The notes: generated by a model from the sequence alone, not told the origin. A stretch of DNA of 5,868 nucleotides from an uncultured Collinsella sp. (GCA_900757705.1 CAAEOW010000058.1:1-5868); one strand, 5' to 3'. Shown: positions 1 to 5,799, counted from the first letter of the stretch. Numbers and translations: made by a program.

Positions 1-309
1 ACGCATGGTGGTGCTCCTTGCAATTTGAGCTGAGGGATGGGGTTCGGGCTTGGAATCGTTGCGGGGTGATGATGCCTCGCCTTGATCGGCGTCGCCGGCG
101 AGCAGCCAGGTAACATCGACCTCCAAAATACGGGCGAGCAGCTCTGCCACATCGCGCCGCGGGATCGTCTTGCCGCTCACATATTGGCTCATCTGACTCT
201 TGCCGAGTTTTTTGCCGAGCATCTCCGATGCACGGATTACGTCCGACTGGCGGACGTCGCGATCGGACATAGCCTGTCGCAGGCGATCGCAAAACGCCTC
301 TTGGGCCAC
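1..309 (-). CDS. XRE-family helix-turn-helix protein, N-terminal part, cut by window edge
   Basis: A frame on the minus strand stays open for 103 codons from a GTG at 309 to the left edge, so the C-terminus is not visible. The start is set by a near-ideal ribosome binding site, AAGGAGG, five bases before the GTG. Residues about 6-72 have the layout of an HTH_3/Cro-C1 domain: an N-terminal helix (FCDRLRQAM), then GKSQMSQYVSGKTIPRRDVA at 36-55 as turn and recognition helix, then the closing helix and the frequent xxWLLAG ending at about 68-72. After residue 73 the chain becomes rich in D, S, P and E, like a linker to a second domain. The family binds DNA as a repressor or activator; the ligand and target are unknown. 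The four repeated octamers just upstream suggest that it regulates itself. No terminator separates it clearly from lysR upstream, so some read-through is possible. Confidence 0.85.
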   Translation of the reverse strand, partial: MAQEAFCDRLRQAMSDRDVRQSDVIRASEMLGKKLGKSQMSQYVSGKTIPRRDVAELLARILEVDVTWLLAGDADQGEASSPRNDSKPEPHPSAQIARSTTMR

Positions 310-330
310 AGGAACCTCCTTGCTGGCAAA

Positions 331-411
331 GTTCAATTTATAGAACACGAATTGAACCAAGGTTCAATTTAGCAAGCAGTATAGCTCCGCACCTCATTCG
401 ATAGTTCAATT
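331..411. promoter_or_regulatory. Putative operator array (GTTCAATT octamers) at the XRE gene promoter
   Basis: The octamer GTTCAATT occurs at 331-338, 362-369 and 404-411 on the plus strand and at 350-357 on the minus strand. The middle two belong to a palindrome with 9-base arms, AATTGAACC (350-358) and GGTTCAATT (361-369), separated by two bases. A minus-strand TATAAA (337-342) overlaps the 331-338 copy. The TTGAAC embedded in the 362-369 copy could act as a -35 element with a long 19-base spacer. A second minus-strand -10-like TATACT lies at 378-383. Sites that overlap promoter elements of an adjacent HTH gene are typical of autorepression, which is inferred here. Confidence 0.6.
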
Positions 412-471
412 TCATAAGAAAACGTACCGAACTCCGAGATTTGCCCAAAGCGGACAATGACGTGCACGCGT

Positions 472-1326
472 TTAGAGGTATTCAAGGAATCGAGCGGCGG
501 CAAGCGAAACGTCAGCCGTGCGACATATCGCATTGATCTGCCGATGGGGATGCCCCTCGAGCGGACGCACGGCAACATCGAACTGACAGCGGCGCAAGAT
601 GAGCGCAGGAAGAACGCTCACGCCCAGGCCATCCTCCACCATGGCCATAATCGCATAGTCATCCCAGGTCGACAGCTTGGAGCGCACCGTGAGCCCCGCA
701 CGACGGAACAGCGGCGTAATCTCATCGTCGCTACCGCGTTCCAGCAGAATAAACTGCTCGTTGGCCAGATCGGCAAGGGAAACGACCTCCGCGGTGGCGA
801 GCGAGGAGTCCGCTGGCACCACGGCCATCAGCTCGTCTTGCGCCAACGGCTGCGACGCCATGCCGCCGCGTGGCCCGCGCGGAATAAAGCCCAGGTCGCA
901 GCGGCCTTCCGCCACCCATTGCTCAATCTCGGAGTAATCACCCATCAGCAGCTCGTAATCGACATCCGGGTGATCAGCGCGAAACCGCGCGATCACCGGC
1001 GGCAGTACATGGGTCGCCACACTCGAGAACGTACCGATACAGATCTTGCCGCGCATGAGCCCACGCATCTCATCCACCCGTCGCTGCAAACGAACGAATT
1101 CCTCGCAAAGCGCCTCGACAGCCGGCATGATCTGCCGTCCGTCGGCAGAAAGAACCACGCCCTCGCGGCTGCGATCAAGCACCTTAAAACCCCAGTCTGC
1201 CTCAAGGTCGCCCACCATGCGGCTCACGCCCGACTGCGAATAGCTCAGCCGCTCTGCAGCACGCGTAAAGCTGCCGGCACGCACCGTCTCGAGCAGCACT
1301 TGCATCTTTTGAATATTGGTCTCCAC
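472..1326 (-). CDS. LysR-family transcriptional regulator
   Basis: This is a 284-residue protein, a normal size for the family. Residues 1-63 form the winged HTH, with the hallmark pattern FTRAAERLSYSQSGVSRMVG at 20-39 and the wing ending LSADG at 59-63. A linker helix (about 64-92) leads into a LysR substrate-binding domain starting KICIGTF (94-100), with GRCDLGFIPR at 141-150 and the late EDGLGVSVLP at 231-240. The effector is unknown. I chose GTG at 1326 because AAAGGTGG stands about nine bases upstream and the protein then starts at the usual distance from the HTH. The ATG at 1347, seven codons earlier, has no ribosome binding site but cannot be excluded. The gene is divergent from an EamA transporter, a common arrangement in which the regulator controls the exporter; that role is inferred. 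Codons 141-150 recur in a fragment beyond the transporter gene. Confidence 0.93.
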   Translation of the reverse strand: METNIQKMQVLLETVRAGSFTRAAERLSYSQSGVSRMVGDLEADWGFKVLDRSREGVVLSADGRQIMPAVEALCEEFVRLQRRVDEMRGLMRGKICIGTFSSVATHVLPPVIARFRADHPDVDYELLMGDYSEIEQWVAEGRCDLGFIPRGPRGGMASQPLAQDELMAVVPADSSLATAEVVSLADLANEQFILLERGSDDEITPLFRRAGLTVRSKLSTWDDYAIMAMVEDGLGVSVLPALILRRCQFDVAVRPLEGHPHRQINAICRTADVSLAAARFLEYL

Positions 1327-1342
1327 GGCACGTCCCCACCTT

Positions 1343-1379
1343 TGCATGAGTTTTTGTCATGTCATCCATGCATTATATT
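1343..1379. promoter_or_regulatory. Overlapping divergent promoters and possible LysR site
   Basis: A perfect minus-strand -10 hexamer TATAAT (1372-1377) faces lysR. It overlaps a plus-strand TATATT (1374-1379) facing the transporter. Neither has a convincing -35 element at 17 bases, as is usual where an activator is needed. Inverted hexamers TGCATG (1343-1348) and CATGCA (1367-1372), 18 bases apart, could be a LysR binding site, but the exact operator is not determinable here. Because the -10 boxes overlap, transcription in the two directions should be mutually exclusive. Confidence 0.5.
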
Positions 1380-1444
1380 CGCTTTTCTTCTAAAGCCACC
1401 TCACCCATAGTGAAGATGCTCGGATATAGAGGGGATGTCAGCGC

Positions 1445-2356
1445 ATGAACAACGGACTGTTTACGTACTTAGCAGCATTGCTATTGTTTGGCTCCAACGG
1501 CATCATCGCCGCTGCCATCGTGCTGCCGAGCTCCGACATCGTGCTACTACGTACTTTTTTGGGTGCGCTCTCACTCGTTGTCATCCTCGTCACTACGCAA
1601 CGCCATAAGTTACAGGCGTCATCTTGCCCCCGCGAAGCCGCAGCCCTCCTCCTCTCGGGAGCCGCACTGGGCGCCAGCTGGATTTTTCTGTTCCGCGCCT
1701 ACCAGACCATTGGCGTTGGCATCTCCTCGCTGCTGTACTACTGCGGCCCCATCATTGTCATGGCGCTCTCCCCGCTCATTTTCGGCGAAAAGCTGACCGG
1801 TGGCAAAATCGCCGGCTTTATCGCCGTTGCTTGCGGTGCTTTTCTCATTGCAGCGCAAGGTCTAGGCGGCAATATGCCCATTGCGGGTATTGCCTGCGGC
1901 ATCGCCTCGGCATTTTGCTATGCGCTGATGGTCATCGCTAGCAAGGGTGCGCCACACATCGAAGGCCTCGAGAACTCCACGCTCCAGGTGAGCGCGGCCT
2001 TTGTGACCGCGCTGGTCCTCACGCTCATCACGCAGGGCGCTCCCTCATTCCTGTCCGCCGCCGTCGCCGCCAGTATTGGTTGGCGCGCCGTCGTCATGCT
2101 CGGCGTCGTCAACACTGGCATCGGTTGCCTGCTTTACTTTAGTGCCGTCGCCAAGCTGCCCGTGCAGACCGTCGCGGTTGTCGGCTACCTCGAGCCGCTT
2201 TCGGCGGTCGTGTTCTCCGCCGTCCTTTTAGGCGAAGCCATAACACCGGTCCGTCTGATGGGCGCCGCGCTTATCATCGGCGGCGCAATCTTTTGCGAGC
2301 TTGCCGGCAAGCGTGCAAGCACCAAGGCCGGTGTCGCCCAGGCGGCACGCGCTTAA
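1445..2356 (+). CDS. EamA-family (DMT superfamily) inner-membrane transporter
   Basis: This is a 303-residue protein with ten predicted membrane helices, at about residues 5-27, 31-51, 65-85, 93-113, 120-138, 145-165, 177-197, 213-233, 240-263 and 267-287. They form two five-helix EamA repeats. Each repeat has the typical fourth-helix signature: GPIIVMALSPLIFGEKL at 101-117 and YLEPLSAVVFSAVLLGE at 248-264. The short polar C-terminus (288-303) lacks homologous features. Family members export or import amino acids, metabolites or drugs; the substrate cannot be read from sequence. The ATG follows AGAGGGG at a rather long ten-base spacing and no better start exists nearby. The divergent LysR gene is its likely regulator. 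It is convergent with the bile salt hydrolase gene, and a hairpin lies 43 bases past its stop codon. Confidence 0.93.
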   Translation: MNNGLFTYLAALLLFGSNGIIAAAIVLPSSDIVLLRTFLGALSLVVILVTTQRHKLQASSCPREAAALLLSGAALGASWIFLFRAYQTIGVGISSLLYYCGPIIVMALSPLIFGEKLTGGKIAGFIAVACGAFLIAAQGLGGNMPIAGIACGIASAFCYALMVIASKGAPHIEGLENSTLQVSAAFVTALVLTLITQGAPSFLSAAVAASIGWRAVVMLGVVNTGIGCLLYFSAVAKLPVQTVAVVGYLEPLSAVVFSAVLLGEAITPVRLMGAALIIGGAIFCELAGKRASTKAGVAQAARA

Positions 2357-2366
2357 GGGACATTTT

Positions 2367-2406
2367 CTCGGGGCGCATGCGGGATAAAGCCCAGGTCGCA
2401 GCGGCC
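2367..2406 (-). pseudogene. Relic of a lysR coding sequence in the transporter 3' region
   Basis: This 40-base stretch matches lysR codons at 867-906 at 34 of 40 positions, with a constant offset of 1500 bases. Within it, 2379-2406 matches at 27 of 28. Read on the minus strand it encodes GRCDLGFIPHAPR, against GRCDLGFIPRGPR in the intact LysR (141-153). Four of the six differences are third-codon-position changes, and three of those are synonymous (Ile, Pro, Arg). It lies in the same orientation as lysR and stops at the 5' arm of the terminator hairpin. A truncated leftover of a duplicated or neighbouring lysR gene is the simplest reading; a functional pairing element is the alternative. Confidence 0.5.
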
Positions 2407-2437
2407 CTGCACCTCACATGAGATGCAGGGCCGCTTT
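2400..2437 (+). terminator. Terminator hairpin between the convergent transporter and bsh genes
   Basis: Perfect 12-base arms AGCGGCCCTGCA (2400-2411) and TGCAGGGCCGCT (2424-2435) are extended inward by CTC/GAG around an ACAT loop, with one C-A mismatch. On the plus strand it is followed only by a short T run (TTTGCATT), so termination may be modest. On the minus strand it lies 24 bases past the bsh stop codon but has no T run. It probably serves both genes. Confidence 0.75.
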
Positions 2438-2458
2438 GCATTGCAGTGAAGCTATCGG

Positions 2459-3424
2459 CTACGAGCGACGCGGCTCGGGAACCACGAGCCTATCGGGGCT
2501 CGCACCCTCGGCATCCATCAAGCTCACGTAGCGAATCGACGGGTCGTCGTAGGTCGCATAGTAATAATTGCCCGTGCGAGCGCTAAAGCATCCGGTGTAG
2601 ATCGTCTTCTCGAACTTGCCATCGCCCATCTTGGACGCTCCCTCGATCATCGCCACGCCTTCGAGCGAGCGGAACATGCGGACGACATTTTCGGCCTCGC
2701 TCTCCTTTTGCGGGTAATTGGCATTGAGGTAGGCCGCCTTTACAAAACGGCTCGGCGAATAGCAGTCGCCCGGAATACCGCGCATGCCGGCACCCGCGCC
2801 ATAGGGCTTGAGCTCGGCGCCACGCCATGTCGCCGTCTGCGGAAAATCGTTTGAGGCGGTGATATAGGTGCGCAGGTTTTCCATGTGCCACGGGAAGGTC
2901 GGCTGATTGGCCAGGGTATCGACCGGATCGTCGTATACATGTAGGCCATCGGCCATCATCTCGACCACGATGCTGCGCTGGCTGTCGCCGATAATCCAAT
3001 GGAGCAGCGACACGCCCAGCCCTTCTCCAGCAGATTTGGCGACAATCACCGTGTCGTGCAGCGCGGCCTCCACCTCGTCGATCGTCGAGAACGTCGCCGC
3101 CACCCACAGGGGAAACTCATAGGCAGCGATATTGGTTTTGCCATCGACCGGGCCCTCGGCATACTCGGCATAACCGGGAAAGTTGAGCCCCGCTACAGCC
3201 AGACCCGCATCGTTACCACAGTCGAAAAACATGGGATAGTTCTTGTAATCGATACACATGCCAATCACCGCGTGCGCCGCCGTCGCATCGTCGATATACG
3301 AATACGGGATATGGAACCCGCGGGGCACCACGCGAACCTGCTCGCCGTATCCAAAGCTCCAGTCGAGATTGCGGCCCAGATACATATGGCCGGAATTATC
3401 GGTAAATCGAATGCTCGTGCACAT
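2459..3424 (-). CDS. bsh: Bile salt hydrolase (choloylglycine hydrolase, EC 3.5.1.24)
   Basis: This is a 321-residue Ntn-hydrolase that cleaves glycine or taurine from conjugated bile acids, normally in the cytoplasm. The start at 3424 gives MCTSIRFTD, so Met removal exposes the catalytic Cys2. AGGAGG lies four bases before this ATG. An upstream in-frame ATG at 3487 would bury the nucleophile behind 21 residues. Family catalytic positions are all present: Cys2, Arg18 and Asp21 (GRNLDW), Asn81 (AGLNFPGY), Asn173 (NQPTF) and Arg226 (SPSRF). Length and motifs such as FEFPLW-like YEFPLWVA (102-109), MENLR (181-185) and GIPGD (216-220) resemble bifidobacterial bile salt hydrolases. Penicillin V acylase is the sister activity of the fold, but the overall resemblance favours bile salts. 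No bile transporter or dehydrogenase is adjacent. The gene appears monocistronic, with a terminator upstream and a hairpin downstream. Confidence 0.93.
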   Translation of the reverse strand: MCTSIRFTDNSGHMYLGRNLDWSFGYGEQVRVVPRGFHIPYSYIDDATAAHAVIGMCIDYKNYPMFFDCGNDAGLAVAGLNFPGYAEYAEGPVDGKTNIAAYEFPLWVAATFSTIDEVEAALHDTVIVAKSAGEGLGVSLLHWIIGDSQRSIVVEMMADGLHVYDDPVDTLANQPTFPWHMENLRTYITASNDFPQTATWRGAELKPYGAGAGMRGIPGDCYSPSRFVKAAYLNANYPQKESEAENVVRMFRSLEGVAMIEGASKMGDGKFEKTIYTGCFSARTGNYYYATYDDPSIRYVSLMDAEGASPDRLVVPEPRRS

Positions 3425-3481
3425 AGCGCCTCCTAGCTCAATGTTTTTGCTAGGCTTATTGTCACCAAACAAAGGAGCGCT
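3425..3481 (-). promoter_or_regulatory. bsh leader with inverted repeats that could mask the ribosome binding site
   Basis: AGCGCCTCCT (3425-3434), the complement of the bsh ribosome binding site, is matched by AGGAGCGCT (3473-3481), giving nine pairs with one bulged base. A second, partly exclusive repeat pairs CCTAGC (3432-3437) with GCTAGG (3449-3454) around an 11-base loop and covers half of the same site. If transcription begins upstream of 3481, either fold would lower ribosome access. I see no convincing -35/-10 pair, so the transcript start is unknown and the regulatory role is speculative. Confidence 0.35.
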
Positions 3482-3484
3482 AAA

Positions 3485-3526
3485 CAAAAAAGTCCGGACA
3501 TGACAACAATGTCATACCCGGACTTT
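3485..3526 (-). terminator. Strong rho-independent terminator, minus strand
   Basis: Nine-base outer arms (3489-3497 AAAGTCCGG and 3518-3526 CCGGACTTT) enclose a 2x2 internal mismatch and an inner six-base stem, ATGACA (3500-3505) with TGTCAT (3510-3515), and a four-base loop. Read on the minus strand the stem is followed by TTTTTTGTTTA. It ends transcription coming from the deformylase-like gene and insulates bsh. Confidence 0.88.
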
Positions 3527-3569
3527 ACAAGCAAGATAGACCCAACCAAGTCAACCCCGCAGGTCGTCA

Positions 3570-3670
3570 AAGGGGTCAAAGTGCCGCAGATTACCACGAA
3601 AGAGGAGCGAAGCGTACTTAAGGTACGCGAGCGACGATTGAGCGGCAAGGTGCGGTGCTTTGGTCCCCTT
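3570..3670. repeat. Long imperfect inverted repeat downstream of the deformylase-like gene
   Basis: Arms 3570-3588 and 3651-3670 can form 19 pairs (three of them G-U on the plus strand) with one bulged base at 3664. Inside is a perfect GCGTAC/GTACGC hairpin (3612-3617 and 3623-3628, five-base loop), flanked by direct copies of GAGCGA (3605-3610 and 3629-3634). The outer arm includes part of the neighbouring stop codon. There is no T run, so it is not a standard terminator. It resembles an intergenic palindromic repeat or structured RNA; genome copy number is unknown. Confidence 0.55.
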
Positions 3671-4088
3671 AGACCAACTTGCCAAGACAGTGATCAATCA
3701 TGTGTTGGATCATCTGTGCTTCGAAGCCTGCGTAATCGCGGCGGCACTCCTTCATCTTGCCGTCGACGATCTGGTCAAAGGCAACCTTGCACTTGATATA
3801 GCGCGTGGACTTGGTGACCTCCTCGTGCGTCAGGCAGCTCTCCTCCATCTTGCTGGCGCCCAGACCAAACACCAGACGGGGGTTGTAGAGCACGTGGGGC
3901 TCGCCGGCGTCGTCCAGGTAGACGCAGACCTTCTTGGTAACGCCAATCTGGTTAGCGGCAAGGCAGCCGGCATCGTCGAGCGACTTGATGGTATCGATCA
4001 GGTCCTGAGCAACCGACTCGTCCTCGACGGTCGCAACCTCGCAACGCTGGGACAGGATAGCCTCGTCGTGGCAAAGCTCTTTAATCAT
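3669..4088 (-). CDS. Peptide deformylase-like protein lacking the catalytic Glu
   Basis: This is a 139-residue protein of the polypeptide deformylase fold. True deformylases remove the formyl group from new N-termini using a metal held by Cys and two His, with a Glu as general base. Here motif 1 is degenerate (AGCLAANQ at 40-47, against GxGLAAxQ). Motif 2 is ESCLT (83-87, against EGCLS) and keeps the ligand Cys85. Motif 3 is HMIDH (129-133, against HExDH): both His ligands and the Asp remain, but the catalytic Glu is Met. The start at 4088 follows GGAGG at a five-base spacing; the ATG four codons upstream has no such site. The protein is shorter than the usual 150-190 residues. It may be inactive or have a different reaction, and another deformylase should exist in the genome. 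It is divergent from the permease and ends in the hairpin region upstream of bsh. Confidence 0.85.
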   Translation of the reverse strand: MIKELCHDEAILSQRCEVATVEDESVAQDLIDTIKSLDDAGCLAANQIGVTKKVCVYLDDAGEPHVLYNPRLVFGLGASKMEESCLTHEEVTKSTRYIKCKVAFDQIVDGKMKECRRDYAGFEAQMIQHMIDHCLGKLV

Positions 4089-4121
4089 ACGTTCCTCCAT
4101 AGGGGTCGTTGTAACCGCTTA

Positions 4122-4127
4122 AGTATA
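4122..4127 (-). promoter_or_regulatory. -10 element of the deformylase-like gene
   Basis: Minus-strand TATACT sits 33 bases before the chosen start codon, giving a short leader of roughly 27 bases. No good -35 hexamer is visible 16-18 bases upstream, so this call rests on the -10 match and position alone. Confidence 0.45.
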
Positions 4128-4220
4128 CGGTACCCACACATTTTCATGCGAAAAATACCGTCCGTCTGCTACAAAGCGCCGAACATCAACATGCGAGGAG
4201 CATCAACCTTACAAAGGCGA

Positions 4221-4226
4221 TATAGT
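4221..4226 (+). promoter_or_regulatory. -10 element of the nucleobase permease gene
   Basis: TATAGT on the plus strand lies 55 bases before the permease start, leaving a leader of about 50 bases. The -35 region (around 4198-4203) is not a recognisable match, so confidence is limited. Confidence 0.4.
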
Positions 4227-4243
4227 AAGGAAGTTCGTGTCAA

Positions 4244-4264
4244 TCGGCCTAAACTCGGGGCCGA
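4244..4264 (+). other. Small hairpin in the permease leader
   Basis: TCGGCC (4244-4249) and GGCCGA (4259-4264) form a six-pair stem with a nine-base loop. It ends four bases before the permease ribosome binding region AAGGAAAGGG (4269-4278). I found no match to the purine riboswitch core. The hairpin could tune translation or be incidental. Confidence 0.35.
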
Positions 4265-4281
4265 ACAAGGAAAGGGTATGC

Positions 4282-5592
4282 ATGGACGAACTTTTTCACG
4301 TCAGTGAGCGCAAGTCCACAATCGGGACCGAACTTCGCGCTGGACTGACAACATTCCTGGCAATGGCCTACATCATCGCCGTCAACCCCGCGGTGCTCTC
4401 GGGCGCCGGCATCGATGCGGGAGCGCTCGCCTGCGCCACCTGCCTGGGCGCCGGCATCATGACCATCTGCATGGGCATCTTCGCTAACCGCCCGCTCGCC
4501 TGTGCGTCGGGCCTCGGCGTCAACGCGATGATCGCCGGCATCACCACCACCGTCTGCGGCGGCGACTGGCACGTGGCCATGAGCGTCATCTTCCTCGAGG
4601 GCGTCGTCATCCTGCTGCTCGTCCTTTGTGGCCTGCGCGAGGCCATCATGGACGCCATCCCCGTGGTCCTGCGCCACGCCATCTCGGTGGGCCTGGGCCT
4701 GTTCATCGCCATGATCGGCCTTGCCGACGCCGGCATCATCACCGCCGGTAACGGCACGCTTGTCGGCCTGGGCGACATCACCTCGCCCACCTTCATCGTC
4801 GGCATCATCTCCATCCTGGTGACGGTCGCCCTCGCCTGCCGCAACGTCCCCGGCTCGCTGCTCATCGGCATCGTCGTAGCCGTCATCGCCGGTATCCCCC
4901 TAGGCGTAACCCAGGCTCCGACCGGTATCATCGCCCCGCTCGACTTCTCGAGCATCGGTGGCCCCATCGCCGACGCCGGCGGCGTGCCCGCCATCGTCAA
5001 GGTCCTTACCGACCCCACGCTCCTTGTCATCTCGTTCTCGCTGCTCATGAGCGACTTCTTTGACACCATGGGTACCGCGATGGCCGTGGCCAAGCAAGGC
5101 GAGTTCCTCACCGACGACGGCAACGTCGAGAACATCAAGGAGATCCTGGTCGTCGACTCCGCCGCCGCTGCCGTGGGCGGCTTCATGGGCGTCTCCTCCA
5201 TCCCCCCCTTCGTCGAGTCCACTTCCGGCGCCGCCGACGGTGGCCGCACGGGCCTCACCTCCGTCACCACCGGCGTGCTGTTTATCCTCGCCGCGTTCTT
5301 CTCCCCCGTCGTCTCCATCGTTTCCAGCGCCGCCACCTGCGGTGCCCTGGTCTACGTCGGCTACCTCATGATGAGCGAGGCCACCGAGATCGACTGGTTC
5401 GATGTCTCCGAGGGTTTCCCGGCGTTTATGATCGCCGCGGGCGTGCCCTTCACCTACTCCATCTCTGCCGGCATTGGCCTGGGCTTTATCGCCTACGTGA
5501 TCGTCGCGCTCTTTAAGGGCGAGGCTTCCAAGATCAAGCCGCTCATGTGGGTCGCATCCCTTGCCTTCCTCGTCTACTTCTTCGTAGCGTAA
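4282..5592 (+). CDS. NCS2-family nucleobase (purine-type) permease, AzgA/PbuG-like
   Basis: This is a 436-residue, strongly hydrophobic inner-membrane protein of the nucleobase:cation symporter 2 family, hypoxanthine/guanine/adenine branch. Signatures in order: RAGLTTFLAMAYIIAVNP (19-36), GLGVNAMIAG (77-86), SDFFDTMGT (257-265) and FVESTSGAADGGRTGLTSVTT (310-330). Glu312 and Asp258/Asp261 are at positions where the family carries functional acidic residues. The segment before FVES reads SSIPP (305-309), where relatives usually have a Thr-rich stretch, so the substrate could differ from classic members. The start at 4282 is preferred over 4237 because it follows a purine-rich AAGGAAAGGG and gives the normal N-terminus MDELFHV. 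Third codon positions are very rich in C and G, more so than in the neighbours, consistent with strong expression. It is followed after 26 bases by a strong terminator, so it is transcribed alone. A role in salvage of gut purines is inferred. Confidence 0.92.
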   Translation: MDELFHVSERKSTIGTELRAGLTTFLAMAYIIAVNPAVLSGAGIDAGALACATCLGAGIMTICMGIFANRPLACASGLGVNAMIAGITTTVCGGDWHVAMSVIFLEGVVILLLVLCGLREAIMDAIPVVLRHAISVGLGLFIAMIGLADAGIITAGNGTLVGLGDITSPTFIVGIISILVTVALACRNVPGSLLIGIVVAVIAGIPLGVTQAPTGIIAPLDFSSIGGPIADAGGVPAIVKVLTDPTLLVISFSLLMSDFFDTMGTAMAVAKQGEFLTDDGNVENIKEILVVDSAAAAVGGFMGVSSIPPFVESTSGAADGGRTGLTSVTTGVLFILAAFFSPVVSIVSSAATCGALVYVGYLMMSEATEIDWFDVSEGFPAFMIAAGVPFTYSISAGIGLGFIAYVIVALFKGEASKIKPLMWVASLAFLVYFFVA

Positions 5593-5618
5593 GCACAAAG
5601 CTGCCAAAGCAAAACACC

Positions 5619-5660
5619 AAAGCGCGGGGTCGCATCGAGCGGCTCCGCGCTTTTCTTTTA
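5619..5660 (+). terminator. Rho-independent terminator of the permease gene
   Basis: Arms AAAGCGCGG (5619-5627) and CCGCGCTTT (5645-5653) extend inward to a 15-pair stem (two G-U pairs), closing on the loop ATCGA (5634-5638). The tail is TTTTCTTTT. It begins 26 bases after the permease stop codon. Confidence 0.9.
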
Positions 5661-5799
5661 AAGCCAGGCACCGCGCGGGCGCGCGATGCATTACTTCCCA
5701 AGTTTTGGCCATTTTGCCCTCCAAACGGCACTACCGCCGGCAACATCCAGCAGATACGCTGAATCTAGTCGTATAGGCCCTATGAGAACGGGAGCAACC

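Noticed and set aside
331..411. Repeats as a CRISPR-like array
   Set aside because: The units are only eight bases, unevenly spaced and in both orientations, which fits operator sites and not CRISPR repeats with spacers.
457..1410. 317-codon plus-strand open frame
   Set aside because: It lies antisense to the clear lysR gene, its product is rich in His, Arg and Gln with no domain, and it has no ribosome site. It is a shadow of GC-rich codon structure.
3425..3487. 21-residue N-terminal extension of the bile salt hydrolase
   Set aside because: The mature enzyme needs Cys at position 2, and the AGGAGG site serves the ATG at 3424, not the one at 3487.
3500..3796. 98-codon plus-strand open frame beginning in the terminator
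   Set aside because: It begins inside a terminator hairpin, crosses the long palindrome and runs antisense into the deformylase-like gene. No ribosome site or recognisable domain is present.
4128..4281. Possible purine riboswitch before the permease
   Set aside because: I looked for the three-way junction with its conserved loop and core sequences and saw only one small hairpin and no matching core.
4368..5724. Two long minus-strand open frames across the permease gene
   Set aside because: Their products are low-complexity (Met/Pro/Thr-rich or Gly/Asp/Glu-rich), as expected from antisense reading of a membrane protein gene with strong third-position GC.
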